From positions 2,790,001-2,854,000 of the forward strand of contig NC_016887.1 in the NCBI RefSeq assembly GCF_000284035.1: 64,000 nucleotides of DNA, written 5' to 3'. The translations under genes and the position numbers were made by a program. Position 1 is the stretch's first letter; the number at the start of each line of letters is the position of its first letter. The stretch comes from Nocardia cyriacigeorgica GUH-2 (lineage in GTDB: Bacteria > Actinomycetota > Actinomycetes > Mycobacteriales > Mycobacteriaceae). Below the pieces are notes generated by a model that saw nothing but the letters and a program-made list of their open reading frames with translations, was not told the origin of the DNA and did no database searches. This document shows, piece after piece, positions 24,867-33,375 of this stretch.

Positions 24867-25379
24867 ATGACCAGTGCTGAGTTGTTGATCGACGGATTCG
24901 GACGGATCCAGGAGAACGTGCACCGGGCGGTCGACGGGTTGACCGGGGCCGAGCTGGGAACTCGGCTGGACGCCGAGGCCAACTCGATCGCGTGGCTGGT
25001 GTGGCACCTGACCCGGGTGCAGGACGACCACATCGCCGATGTGGCGGGCACCGAGCAGGTGTGGACACGCGAAGGCTGGGCGGACAGGTTCGGGCTGCCC
25101 TTCGATGACGGTGACACCGGATACGGGCACAGCGCCACCGACGTCGACGCATTCGCAGACGTGCCGGCGGACTTGCTACTCGGCTACCACGACGCGGTGC
25201 ACGCCCAGACCATCGACTACGTATCCGGCCTCACCGATGCCGACCTGCCGCGGGTGGTCGATACGCGCTGGGATCCACCGGTGACGCTCGGCGTGCGATT
25301 GATCAGCGTCATCGACGACGACATCCAGCACTCCGGCCAGGCGGCGTTCATCCGGGGAATCCTGTTGCGGCGCAGGTAG
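24867..25379 (+). CDS. DinB/DUF664-family protein (putative thiol-dependent enzyme)
   Basis: 170 residues, a four-helix-bundle protein of the DinB superfamily. Three metal-binding histidine positions are suggested by WHLTRVQDDH (residues ~52-61) and DDDIQHSGQAAFIRG (near 150). The starting ATG is at 24867, after a weak AGCTTGGAGAT. In actinobacteria such proteins often use mycothiol as cofactor (family knowledge). It stands alone between the P450 and a convergent ABC ATPase gene and may be co-transcribed with the P450 (90-bp gap). The function is unassigned. Confidence 0.8.
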   Translation: MTSAELLIDGFGRIQENVHRAVDGLTGAELGTRLDAEANSIAWLVWHLTRVQDDHIADVAGTEQVWTREGWADRFGLPFDDGDTGYGHSATDVDAFADVPADLLLGYHDAVHAQTIDYVSGLTDADLPRVVDTRWDPPVTLGVRLISVIDDDIQHSGQAAFIRGILLRRR

Positions 25380-25398
25380 TTACCTGGTCGATGGGCAC

Positions 25399-26202
25399 CT
25401 ATGTCCCGGCAGCGGCGGTGATGGGGGAGCGGGCGGTCCAGCGGTTGTGGGTGCGGTAGACCTCGACCGGGTGGGCGAAGGTCGTGGAGATGGTGTCGGT
25501 GGTGATGGTGGTGTCGGCGGGTCCGCAGGCTACTGTGCGGCCGGCGGCGATGAGCAGGGCGTGGGTGGTGGTGCTCGGCAGTTCTTCGAGATGGTGGGTG
25601 ACCAGGATCGACGCCACGTCCGGGTGGGTGCGGTCGAGGGCGTCGATGGTTTCCAGGAGTTGTTCGCGGGCGGCGACGTCGAGGCCGGTGGACGGCTCGT
25701 CGAGCAGCAGTAGGCGCGGTTCGGCGATGAGGGCGCGGGCGATCAAGGTGCGGCCGCGTTCGCCCTGCGACAGGGTTGGCCACACTTCGTCGGATTTGCC
25801 GGACAGGCCGACGGTGTCGATCATGGCGTGCGCGCGGGCCAGGTCGTCGGCCGACGGGCTCCAGCGCATCGGGGTGTCGATGGTGCCGGTGAGTCCGGTG
25901 AGCACGACCTCGCGGATCGTCAGCGGATAGCGCAGGGGATGGCGCGGGTTCACATGTCCGATGGATCGGCGCAGCCGCTGCAATTCCACGCGGCCCAGCT
26001 GCTCGCCCAGCACCCGGACCGTCCCGGACGTGGGGTGGGTGACGGCGCCGCACAATCCGAGCAGAGTGCTCTTGCCCGCACCGTTGGGTCCCAGTAGCGC
26101 CCAGTGTTCGCCGGCCCGTACGGTGAGGGAGATGCCGTCGAGGATCTGTTTGCCCTCGCGTCGGAAGGTCACCTCGGTCAGGTCGAGCACCGGTGCGGTC
26201 AC
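25399..26202 (-). CDS. Orphan ABC transporter ATP-binding protein
   Basis: 267 residues. Walker A is GPNGAGKST (38-46), the signature LSQGERGR near 143 and Walker B RLLLLDEPS near 163, with the switch histidine in LVTHH near 202. The order and spacing match a complete ABC ATPase, closest in feel to ModF- or iron-type 'ABC ATPases without permease' (low certainty). Neither a permease nor a binding protein is adjacent. The GTG start overlaps the stop of the upstream GntR gene in GTGA, so regulator and ATPase are coupled. It may be a translation or repair-type soluble ABC protein rather than an importer. Confidence 0.85.
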   Translation of the reverse strand: MTAPVLDLTEVTFRREGKQILDGISLTVRAGEHWALLGPNGAGKSTLLGLCGAVTHPTSGTVRVLGEQLGRVELQRLRRSIGHVNPRHPLRYPLTIREVVLTGLTGTIDTPMRWSPSADDLARAHAMIDTVGLSGKSDEVWPTLSQGERGRTLIARALIAEPRLLLLDEPSTGLDVAAREQLLETIDALDRTHPDVASILVTHHLEELPSTTTHALLIAAGRTVACGPADTTITTDTISTTFAHPVEVYRTHNRWTARSPITAAAGT

Positions 26203-26870
26203 GAGAAGGCCTCCTTCAGGGCGGTGAGGTGGGTGCGGCTGAATTCTGCTGCCGCCGTGGAGTTTCGGGCCGCGATGGCGTCGGCGAGCTGTTCATGGGC
26301 GGCGTGATCGGCGCGCTCGGAGGGGACCGGGCGGATCTCGAGCATGTCGATCATCGCCAGGCGCAGGCGCGGCAGGAACGCGTCGAAGAGCTGCACCAGG
26401 ATGTCGTTGTGCGCGGCGACCAGGACCGCGCGGTGGAATTCCATATCGGCGTCGACGTGTTCGGCGATCGTCTGGCCTTCGACGCTGCGGGCGGCCAGCG
26501 CGCGCCGGATCGCCCGTAGGTCGGCGGGAGTGCGCCGGTGTGCGGCCAGGGCCGCCGCCTCGGCTTCGATGGCGATGCGCGCCTCGATCACCGACGCGAT
26601 GGTGGCGCGCCGCAGCACGATATCCCACTCCTCGCTGACGTCGAGCGCGGTCACGAACACCCCCGCACCTTGACGGCTGGCCAGCACACCCTTGCCCGCC
26701 AATTCGCGGATCGCCTCGCGCACCGTCGAGCGGCCCACGCCCAGCTGCGCGGCCAAGGTGGTCTCGCCGGGCAGTCGATGCCCCAAGGGCCATTCGCCAC
26801 CACGAATCCGCGCGAGCAGCAGTTCGGCCGCCTGCTCGGCCAGTGGATGCCGCCGTACCTGGCTGTCCAT
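26199..26870 (-). CDS. GntR-family regulator, FadR (FCD) subfamily
   Basis: 223 residues. The winged helix is at about 10-75 (LPGETTLAAQLGVGRSTVREAIRELAGKGVLASRQGAGVFV). A C-terminal FCD helical bundle at ~85-215 carries the metal-site residues D...H...H expected of this group (DADMEFHRAVLVAAHND and DHAAHEQLADAI). It is coupled to the ABC ATPase gene and divergent from leuA. The leuA leader begins 47 bases from its ATG, so it could influence that promoter too (inference). Confidence 0.88.
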   Translation of the reverse strand: MDSQVRRHPLAEQAAELLLARIRGGEWPLGHRLPGETTLAAQLGVGRSTVREAIRELAGKGVLASRQGAGVFVTALDVSEEWDIVLRRATIASVIEARIAIEAEAAALAAHRRTPADLRAIRRALAARSVEGQTIAEHVDADMEFHRAVLVAAHNDILVQLFDAFLPRLRLAMIDMLEIRPVPSERADHAAHEQLADAIAARNSTAAAEFSRTHLTALKEAFS

Positions 26871-26903
26871 CGCATGACCTATCTACTTGTCTGAGGAGTT
26901 GTG

Positions 26904-26909
26904 TATAGT
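26904..26909 (+). promoter_or_regulatory. Probable -10 element of the leuA leader
   Basis: TATAGT lies 7 bases upstream of the leader-peptide ATG at 26917, exactly where a -10 box would place a leaderless transcript start. No -35 of good quality is seen at 17 bp. Confidence 0.5.
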
Positions 26910-26916
26910 CTAGGAC

Positions 26917-26961
26917 ATGCTCGCGCACCGCCTGCTCCTCGACCGCCACGGCGGGGCCTGA
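26917..26961 (+). CDS. leuL: Leucine-rich leader peptide of leuA
   Basis: A 14-residue reading frame, MLAHRLLLDRHGGA, with four leucines, three of them consecutive (CTG CTC CTC). The frame's end runs into the left arm of the downstream terminator hairpin (26946-26957), which is the arrangement expected for transcription attenuation. Leader-peptide control of leuA is known or predicted in actinobacteria (family knowledge). Low leucyl-tRNA would stall the ribosome at the Leu run and favour readthrough. The -10 box just upstream suggests the peptide starts at or next to the 5' end of the mRNA. Confidence 0.72.
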   Translation: MLAHRLLLDRHGGA

Positions 26962-26986
26962 CCGATCGGCCGCCCCGCCGTGGGGT
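26946..26986 (+). terminator. leuA attenuator hairpin
   Basis: CCACGGCGGGGC (26946-26957) pairs perfectly with GCCCCGCCGTGG (26972-26983), a 12-bp stem with a 14-base loop, followed by GGTTT. It lies between the Leu-rich leader peptide and leuA and starts before the leader's stop codon. It is the conditional terminator of the attenuator. Confidence 0.8.
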
Positions 26987-27042
26987 TTCGCCGTCGGCCG
27001 GTCACCTCATTCGTGACGGCCGTCCGGCCAGGAAGCAGACCC

Positions 27043-28809
27043 ATGACATCGCGTGCATTCCCCACCATCGACACTCCCGCGGGCACGGTCCCGCCGCAGG
27101 CGCCCGCCTGGAATCGTCAGCGGCAATCGCAGATGCGCTCGCACCGCTACCGCAATGTTTACGAGCGCGTGGAAGTGCCACTTGCGCATCGTGATTGGCC
27201 CTCTGCGCGGATTGCCCAGGCGCCGCTGTGGGTGCCGGTCGACCTGCGTGACGGCAATCAGGCACTGGCCGAGCCCATGGACCCCGAACGTAAACGCCGA
27301 TTCTTCGAACTGCTGGTCGCCATGGGCTACAAGGAGATCGAGGTCGGCTACCCCTCCGCCTCGCAGACCGATTTCGACTTCGTGCGGCTGCTGGCGGATT
27401 CCGATATCGCACCGGACGACGTCACGATCGTGGTGTTCACGCCGGCGCGGCGGGATCTGATCGAACGAACCGTCGCGTCGGTGCGTGGGCTGCGCAACGA
27501 GGTCGTCATCCACATGTACACCGCGACCGCGCCGGTGTGGCGGGACGTCGTGCTGGGCAAGACGACTCGTGAACTGCGCGAATTGATCCTGGCCGGCGGC
27601 CGCGACGTGCTCGAACTGGCCGGCGATCTGCCGAACGTGCGTTTCGAGTTCTCCCCGGAGGTATTCAACCTGACCGAGCCGGGCTACGTCCGCGATATCT
27701 GCGATGCGATGACCGACCTGTGGGACGCGACGCCGCAACGCCCGGTGATCCTGAACCTGCCCGCCACGGTGGAGGTGGCGACGCCGAACGTGTACGCCGA
27801 CCAGATCGAATACATGCACCGCACGCTGGCTCGGCGTGACAGCGTCATCCTGTCGGTGCATCCGCACAACGACCGAGGCACCGGCGTCGCCTGCGCCGAA
27901 CTCGCGGTTCTGGCCGGTGCGCAGCGAGTGGAGGGCTGCGTGTTCGGTAACGGCGAACGCACCGGCAACGTCGACATCGCCACCCTCGCGCTGAATCTGC
28001 ATGCCCAGGGCGTGGATCCGATGATCGACTTCTCCGATATCGACGAGATCCGCCGCACCGTCGAATACTGCACCCGCCTGCCCATCCCCGAACGCCACCC
28101 CTACGTCGGCGACCTGGTCCACACCGCGTTCTCGGGTACTCACCAGGACGCCATCAAGAAGGGCTTCGCCGAACACCGCGCCCGCGCCGCCGCCACCGGC
28201 CGCCCCGAACGCGACATCGACTGGCAGGTTCCGTACCTGCCCATCGACCCCGCCGACCTCGGCCGCAGCTACGACGCGGTGATCCGAGTGAATTCCCAAT
28301 CCGGCAAAGGCGGCATCGCCTACCTGCTGCACACCGAATACGGCATGGACCTGCCCCGCCGCCTGCAGATCGACTTCGCCCGCCACGTGCAGCAACACAC
28401 CGACGGAACCGGCGCGGAAATCACCGCGGCCGAACTGCGCGACCTGTTCGAGCAGGTGTACATGGGTTCCGGCGCCGATGCCGTGAGCCTTGACCACTGG
28501 CAGGCCGATGAATCAACCACCACAATCACCCTCACCGCCGACGGCCGCACCCACACCTCCGACCACCGCGACATCGGCCCGATCGACGCCCTGACCTCCG
28601 CGCTCGCAGCCATCGGCCGCCCGGTCGAGGTCCTGGCCCTGCACCAACAGTCCCTCACCACTGGAAATGCCAGCCCGGCAATCACCTACCTCGAGTACCG
28701 GATCAACGGCCGAACCGGTTGGTCCTGCGGACGCAGCGATTCCGTGCTGGCCGCGACGATGGCGGCGGTCATGAGCGCCGCGAACACGGACGTTCCGACG
28801 ACGGTCTGA
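27043..28809 (+). CDS. leuA: 2-isopropylmalate synthase
   Basis: 588 residues. It condenses acetyl-CoA with 2-oxoisovalerate in the first committed step of leucine synthesis. The catalytic TIM barrel holds the DLRDGNQ metal motif near residue 69 and the metal-binding HPHNDRGTG near 275. The C-terminal ~150 residues are the LeuA leucine-sensing domain. Length fits the large actinobacterial type. The ATG at 27043 has AGGAAG about 8 bases upstream; the frame is open further up into the leader, which is non-coding in this frame. Expression is probably attenuated by the leader peptide and hairpin just upstream, in addition to allosteric leucine feedback. Confidence 0.96.
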   Translation: MTSRAFPTIDTPAGTVPPQAPAWNRQRQSQMRSHRYRNVYERVEVPLAHRDWPSARIAQAPLWVPVDLRDGNQALAEPMDPERKRRFFELLVAMGYKEIEVGYPSASQTDFDFVRLLADSDIAPDDVTIVVFTPARRDLIERTVASVRGLRNEVVIHMYTATAPVWRDVVLGKTTRELRELILAGGRDVLELAGDLPNVRFEFSPEVFNLTEPGYVRDICDAMTDLWDATPQRPVILNLPATVEVATPNVYADQIEYMHRTLARRDSVILSVHPHNDRGTGVACAELAVLAGAQRVEGCVFGNGERTGNVDIATLALNLHAQGVDPMIDFSDIDEIRRTVEYCTRLPIPERHPYVGDLVHTAFSGTHQDAIKKGFAEHRARAAATGRPERDIDWQVPYLPIDPADLGRSYDAVIRVNSQSGKGGIAYLLHTEYGMDLPRRLQIDFARHVQQHTDGTGAEITAAELRDLFEQVYMGSGADAVSLDHWQADESTTTITLTADGRTHTSDHRDIGPIDALTSALAAIGRPVEVLALHQQSLTTGNASPAITYLEYRINGRTGWSCGRSDSVLAATMAAVMSAANTDVPTTV

Positions 28810-28890
28810 TGCCCTGGGCGGTGCGATGGTCGCCCGCGACCACCGCACCGCCCAGCGTTCGCGTGTTTCGACCCGAGTAGGGGACCTCGG

Positions 28891-29412
28891 CTACTCTCCC
28901 GTCCGCCCGTCGATGCGTTCGCGGAGGAAGTCGGCGTGGCCGTTGTGGCGGGCGTACTCCTCGATCATGTGCAGGTAGATCCAGCGGAGGGTGTATTCGG
29001 TGCCGGTTACCGGGTGGGGGCAGCGGTGGTCGAGGGGGAGGGCGGCGACAGCGGCGTCGGCGAGGGCTCGTTCGCGGTGGTAGGTGGCCAGGTCGGTGGC
29101 CGGGTCGGCGGTGGGGACGTCGTCGAAATCGCCGTCGGGGTTGTCTTCGGAGCAGTAGAGGTAGTCGAGGGATTCGCCGGCGGCGGTGATGCGGAACCAG
29201 CCGCGTTCGTTTTCGGTGAGGTGGCGGATCAGGCCGTGCAGCGACATCGTGGAGGGAGCGACGCAGCGTTGGGCTAGTTGGGCGGCGTCGAGGCCCGCGC
29301 ATTTCAGCAGCAGGGTCTGGCGGTGGTAGTCCAGCCACGACTGCAACATCGGCCGTTCGCCGGCCACGGACAACGTCTCGATCCGATCGATCTCGGGTGC
29401 GATCCATGCCAC
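28891..29412 (-). CDS. DinB/DUF664-family protein
   Basis: 173 residues from a GTG at 29412. The DinB four-helix pattern is clear: PMLQSWLDYHRQTLLLKCAG, LHGLIRHLTENERGWF near 60 and LRWIYLHMIEEYARHNGHAD near 140. Histidines in these three segments (H-L-T-E-N-E, H-M-I-E-E-Y-A-R-H-N-G-H) form the usual metal site. The DUF664 group is thought to use thiol cofactors (family knowledge). The next gene upstream, of the related maleylpyruvate-isomerase type, ends 71 bases away on the same strand. It converges on leuA. Confidence 0.8.
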   Translation of the reverse strand: MAWIAPEIDRIETLSVAGERPMLQSWLDYHRQTLLLKCAGLDAAQLAQRCVAPSTMSLHGLIRHLTENERGWFRITAAGESLDYLYCSEDNPDGDFDDVPTADPATDLATYHRERALADAAVAALPLDHRCPHPVTGTEYTLRWIYLHMIEEYARHNGHADFLRERIDGRTGE

Positions 29413-29483
29413 CGGGGGACTGTACCGCGCGGGCCGCGGATGCGTGGGATGAATTTCCGGCCGCGCCGGACGCCGGAACTGGA

Positions 29484-30113
29484 CTATCCGACAGCGCTGA
29501 ACCGGTCGGCGGCCGGCCCGTGTAGATGGCCGGCCGGGAGGGTGCGGCCGCACAGGACGAGCAGCAGGTCCTGGGCGCGTCCCGTGAGTGGAGTGCCTGT
29601 GCCGTAGGTCCAGTCGAGATCGTCGGCACGCAGCTGGACACCGGTGAGGTCGACGCCGAAATACTTCACCTGCTTCGGCTGCACCGATTCCAGGACCGGC
29701 CGGATCCGATGCTCGGGCAGCACATCGTCGAGGCCGAGCCCGACGGTGATGTCGAGACCGTGGATGACGTCGTGGCTGAGCGCGCCCACGAACCCACCAC
29801 CCGGCGGCTTCCACGGATGATTCACGTTGTCGTGCAGGCAGGTGAGCAGCTGCGACGAGGTCAATCGTGCGGCGTCAGCGCGGGCGCTGCGGTCGGACAT
29901 GCGGTTGAAATTGCCGCGCGCCTTGATCATGCCGAGCACGAAACCGGGCAGCGACAGACGGTAGGGCATGGTGATGTGGGCGACGACTTCACGCACCCGC
30001 CACCCCTCGCACAACGTCGGCGAGTCCCAGCCCGCTTCGTCCAGCCCGCCCAGCACCTCGGTCAGGTATCGCCGCTGCTCGGCAATCACCGCCCGGACGT
30101 CGGCTTCGGTCAT
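29484..30113 (-). CDS. Maleylpyruvate isomerase N-terminal (mycothiol-dependent) family protein
   Basis: 209 residues. The N-terminal ~130 match the MDMPI_N / mycothiol-dependent maleylpyruvate isomerase-like bundle: AGWDSPTLCEGWRVREVVAHI near 28-48 (with the conserved C-x-GW-x-V and a metal-binding His), and SHDVIHGLDITVGLG near 120. The C-terminal ~70 residues form a small extra domain (VQLRADDLDWTYGTGTPLTG). It may use mycothiol for isomerisation or detoxification; the substrate is unknown. It starts at 30113 and is followed by the DinB gene. The divergent region upstream to the thioredoxin gene holds a long inverted repeat. Confidence 0.82.
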   Translation of the reverse strand: MTEADVRAVIAEQRRYLTEVLGGLDEAGWDSPTLCEGWRVREVVAHITMPYRLSLPGFVLGMIKARGNFNRMSDRSARADAARLTSSQLLTCLHDNVNHPWKPPGGGFVGALSHDVIHGLDITVGLGLDDVLPEHRIRPVLESVQPKQVKYFGVDLTGVQLRADDLDWTYGTGTPLTGRAQDLLLVLCGRTLPAGHLHGPAADRFSAVG

Positions 30114-30207
30114 CGTCGGCTCCTGTTCGTCGTGTCGGCACGGCTGCGCACCCCGGCCACTCAGGGATAGGACCGGGCGACGCGCCGGAATTCATCGGTG
30201 AGCAACC

Positions 30208-30262
30208 GAGTGCTACATGAGCGAGGCAAACGCCGAGAAGCCCGCACGCTCATGTAGCTCTC
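30208..30262. repeat. 16-bp inverted repeat in a divergent intergenic region
   Basis: GAGTGCTACATGAGCG (30208-30223) and CGCTCATGTAGCTCTC (30247-30262) pair at 15 of 16 positions; the inner 12 bp are perfect. The spacer is 23 bases. It lies about 95 bases upstream of the isomerase-type gene and 118 bases upstream of thioredoxin, between divergent starts, so it is more likely a regulatory dyad or a structured transcript than a terminator. Confidence 0.75.
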
Positions 30263-30379
30263 GACGGACAGCGGAGGCGCACACCGCCGCGCGTACGATC
30301 GAGTTCTGTGCGAGGATTCGAGGTCGGTTGCACGCGATGAGCGATTCGGGTCGGGAGCCGGTCGCCGGGAGGAACACAG

Positions 30380-30841
30380 ATGCCGACGAGAGCGCTGACC
30401 CAGCAGACCTTCGACCAGGTCATCGCGAGCAACCACATCGTGCTGGTGGAGTTCTGGGCATCCTGGTGTGGCTGGTGCACCCGCTTCGCGCCGGTCTACG
30501 GCTCCTCCGCCGAAACCCATCCCGATATCGTGCACGCCACCGTCGACGGCGAAGCCGAACCCGCCCTGGTCGCCGCCGCCCAGGTCGACAGCTACCCCTG
30601 GCTGATGGGGTTCCGCGAAGGCCTGCTGGTGTACTCGCAGGCCGGTTACCTGCCCCCTGACCACCTCGAAGAACTGGTCCAGCAGATCCGCTGGATGGAC
30701 ATGGACGCCTTCCGTCGCACCATCGCCGACGCCGCCCGCACCCAGACCCCGCAATCCCAAGCGCCGGCCGAGCCTGCCGCCCCACCCCGGCTGGCGGGCA
30801 TTGCGCCCGGCTCCGCCGCCTACGGCTGGCCCGGCCTCTGA
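30380..30841 (+). CDS. Thioredoxin-family protein
   Basis: 153 residues. Residues 1-105 form a thioredoxin fold with active site WCGWC (Cys30, Cys33); the usual second position is Pro, here Trp, which changes redox potential. The cis-proline loop is DSYPWLMGF near 76. A Pro/Ala-rich tail of about 40 residues follows. There is no signal peptide, so it is cytoplasmic. A methyltransferase gene starts two bases after the stop, so both are one transcript. A long inverted repeat lies upstream. Confidence 0.9.
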   Translation: MPTRALTQQTFDQVIASNHIVLVEFWASWCGWCTRFAPVYGSSAETHPDIVHATVDGEAEPALVAAAQVDSYPWLMGFREGLLVYSQAGYLPPDHLEELVQQIRWMDMDAFRRTIADAARTQTPQSQAPAEPAAPPRLAGIAPGSAAYGWPGL

Positions 30842-30843
30842 CG

Positions 30844-31632
30844 ATGTCCTCCGACGTCGCCCGCGAGTACGCCGACCCCAGTGGCCTGCGCACCCGCATC
30901 GAGACCCACGCGCGGTACTCGGCGCGCCGCGACGACCCCATCGCCGACGTGCTGTCCGCCCTGGCGCTCAACGGCACCGAAGACCTCGCCGATATCGGCT
31001 GTGGTGACGGCCGGTTCCTGGCCGAACTCGCCGCGAGCGGTCACACCGGGCAGCTGGTCGGCTCCGATATCGCCACGCCCATGGCAGTCGCCGCGGCAGC
31101 CGTGCCTGGCTGCCACGGGGTGCGCGCGGATGCCCGGCGACTTCCCTTCGCCGCCAACGCCTTCGATGTGCTCACCGCACGTCATCTGCTGCACCATGTG
31201 CCGCAACCGCTGGCCGCCCTCGCCGAGTTCCGGCGCATCACCAGACCGGGCGGCGTCGTCGCGGTGGTGGCGAATCATCCACGCCCGTACCGGTCTCTCA
31301 TGGACCTTCTCGCCAGGCACGGGGCCGGCCCGGCGGAAGGCACCATCGTCGACGTCCACACCGAGACGCTGCCCGCACTGCTGCACGACGTGTTCGGCGA
31401 CACCGGCACCCGCCACCGCGTCGACAACGAACTGGTCTTCCCGGAACCCGAACCACTGATCCGTTTCGCGGAGTCCCTGTTCACCCTCTGCGGGTTCGCC
31501 CCGGATCACCCCGAGCGAGACAGCCTGCGCGCCGCCGTAGCCAACGATATCCACGCATGGTTCGCCGCCGACCCCGGCCGATGCTGGCGCGAACCCAAGG
31601 GCTACCTCGTCGCCACCGCCACCTGCCCCTGA
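30844..31632 (+). CDS. Class I SAM-dependent methyltransferase
   Basis: 262 residues. The SAM motif I is LADIGCGDGRFLAEL (about 48-62), motif II near GSDIATPMAVAAAAVPG, a LHHVP-containing motif IV near 118 (ARHLLHHVPQPLAAL), and the post-motif GGVVAVVANHP. It matches the UbiE/COQ5-like methyltransferase group. The methyl acceptor is unknown. It starts at an ATG two bases after the thioredoxin stop, so it is translationally coupled to it. The following 163-bp gap to the kinase gene has no clear terminator. Confidence 0.88.
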   Translation: MSSDVAREYADPSGLRTRIETHARYSARRDDPIADVLSALALNGTEDLADIGCGDGRFLAELAASGHTGQLVGSDIATPMAVAAAAVPGCHGVRADARRLPFAANAFDVLTARHLLHHVPQPLAALAEFRRITRPGGVVAVVANHPRPYRSLMDLLARHGAGPAEGTIVDVHTETLPALLHDVFGDTGTRHRVDNELVFPEPEPLIRFAESLFTLCGFAPDHPERDSLRAAVANDIHAWFAADPGRCWREPKGYLVATATCP

Positions 31633-31795
31633 CCGACGAAGGTGGCAGCCGGCTTCCCGGCCCGGCTCGATGCGACGGCAGCTCCGCCCGGAGGCGGCGG
31701 CAGCCGGACGGACGGGATGCCGGGAGAAATCACGGCGCTCGAACCGCCCCACCCATCCGCTAAGGTAGGCCCAGTTTTTCGTGGAGGGACTTCGG

Positions 31796-33256
31796 GTGGA
31801 GCGACGGCTGGCGGTGGGGCAGGAGTTCGCCGGTTATCGGGTCGAACGGCTGCTCGGGGAGGGCGGCATGGGCCAGGTGTATTTGGCTCATGACCGGGAT
31901 CTGCCCCGGATGGTGGCGTTGAAGCTGCTGAGTCCGGTGATCGGCGACGACGGGGAGGTGCGGGCGCGGTTTCTGCGGGAGGCCGATACCGCCGCGCGGC
32001 TGGCGCATCCGAATATCGTCGCGGTGTACGCGCGGGGGCAGGAGCAGGATCGGCTCTGGATGGCGATCCAGTACGTCGAGGGCACCGATGTGGCGACGGC
32101 GCTGCGGGAGGGTCCCATCCGGCCCGCCGACGCGGTGCGGATCACCGAGGAAACGGCGAAGGCCCTCGATCACGCGCACCGGTCCGGTGTGTTGCACCGA
32201 GATGTCAAGCCCGCCAACATCCTGCTGGAATGGGGTCCGCAACGGCAGGTCTACCTGACCGATTTCGGAATCGCGAAGGCCCTCGACAATGCCGACGGAC
32301 TGACCCGCACCGGTGAGCTGTACGCCAGCTTCCACTACGCCGCGCCGGAGCAGTTCGAGTTGCGCGCCGATATCGACCACCGCGCCGACGTCTACGCTCT
32401 CGGCTGCACCCTCTACTACATGCTCACCGGTGAACTGCCCTTTCCCGCCGCCGGCACCGGCCAGCTCATCGCCGCCCATCTCAACGCACCGGTGCCGCGC
32501 CCGAGCCTGCACAACCCGGCCGTGCCGCCGGCCTTCGACGACGTCATCGCCCGCGCCATGGCGAAGAACCGCGACGAAAGATACGGCAGCTGCGGTGAAC
32601 TGGCGGCCGCTGCCCGCCGGGCTTTGGCCGCCCCGCGCAACCCGGTACACCACGTCACCGGACCGACGATGCCCTCGTCGCCCGCTGCTCCGAGTACCGC
32701 CCCGGTCCGGCATACCACGCCGAATCCAGCGCCGGCCTCGCGCACGCGCAAGGTGCGTAAACCACTGGCCGCCGCCCTCGCCGCCGTCGCGGTCTTCACC
32801 GGGGCCGCCGTCGCCGCGGTGCTGTTGCGCGGCAACGATGGGCAGCAACCCATTCCACCCACCCCGCCCGCCGGCGCACAGGCCGCCGCGGAACACGCCG
32901 CCTGCGAATACAGCAAGCTCATGGCCACCTACGACTACGACGACCCCGACGGCTGGGAGCAACGCGTCTACGACGGCGCCACCGGCGAATGGGGAACCCA
33001 GGCCCAGGGCGTACTGCCGATGGTCGGCATGCTGGTCGCCTCCGACCCGGTCCGCACCCGCGCCACCGACGCCGAATGCACCGCCACCATGAGCGAGGCC
33101 GACACCGTCGCCGACGTCGATGTGCTGCTCACCCAGGTCAACTCGCCGCCGGGCAAACCGGAGGAAACCGAGCAGATCACGATGTCCACCCGGATGGAGC
33201 TGGTCGACGGCCGGTGGCTGTGTAGCCGGCTCGTCACCCCGCTGCTGCCCAACTGA
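31796..33256 (+). CDS. Transmembrane Hanks-type serine/threonine protein kinase
   Basis: 486 residues from a GTG at 31796 behind GGAGGGAC. The kinase domain is at ~14-275: Gly loop GEGGMGQVY (21-29), Lys43, catalytic HRDVKPAN (134-141) and DFG 156-158. The activation loop has Thr/Ser before APEQF. A Pro/Ser/Thr-rich linker leads to one membrane helix at about 320-340, then a ~140-residue extracellular domain with two cysteines (ACEYSKLMATYD, DAECTAT) that is not a PASTA domain. It likely senses an external or envelope signal. The IclR gene follows after a 22-bp dyad. Confidence 0.93.
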   Translation: MERRLAVGQEFAGYRVERLLGEGGMGQVYLAHDRDLPRMVALKLLSPVIGDDGEVRARFLREADTAARLAHPNIVAVYARGQEQDRLWMAIQYVEGTDVATALREGPIRPADAVRITEETAKALDHAHRSGVLHRDVKPANILLEWGPQRQVYLTDFGIAKALDNADGLTRTGELYASFHYAAPEQFELRADIDHRADVYALGCTLYYMLTGELPFPAAGTGQLIAAHLNAPVPRPSLHNPAVPPAFDDVIARAMAKNRDERYGSCGELAAAARRALAAPRNPVHHVTGPTMPSSPAAPSTAPVRHTTPNPAPASRTRKVRKPLAAALAAVAVFTGAAVAAVLLRGNDGQQPIPPTPPAGAQAAAEHAACEYSKLMATYDYDDPDGWEQRVYDGATGEWGTQAQGVLPMVGMLVASDPVRTRATDAECTATMSEADTVADVDVLLTQVNSPPGKPEETEQITMSTRMELVDGRWLCSRLVTPLLPN

Positions 33257-33267
33257 CAGCGACTCTT

Positions 33268-33289
33268 CATACCGAGACCAACCGGTATG
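33268..33289. promoter_or_regulatory. 22-bp dyad upstream of the IclR gene
   Basis: CATACCG (33268-33274) and CGGTATG (33283-33289) are perfect 7-bp arms with an 8-bp spacer. It lies 12 bases after the kinase stop and 86 bases upstream of the IclR start, a natural site for autoregulation. Confidence 0.55.
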
Positions 33290-33375
33290 TGATCGTGGTC
33301 TCGACCGCCCGAATCGATGCTGCCCGGCCACGTGCCGCTTCTAAGCTGTATCCGCTGCACGATGGAGGTTTGATC

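Noticed and set aside
23304..25130. 608-codon minus-strand frame antisense to the P450 and DinB genes
   Set aside because: The opposite strand holds clear P450 and DinB motifs; the antisense product is His/Gln/Arg-rich with no domain.
31760..33331. 523-codon minus-strand frame over the protein kinase
   Set aside because: It is a shadow of the kinase gene, which has all Hanks motifs on the plus strand.
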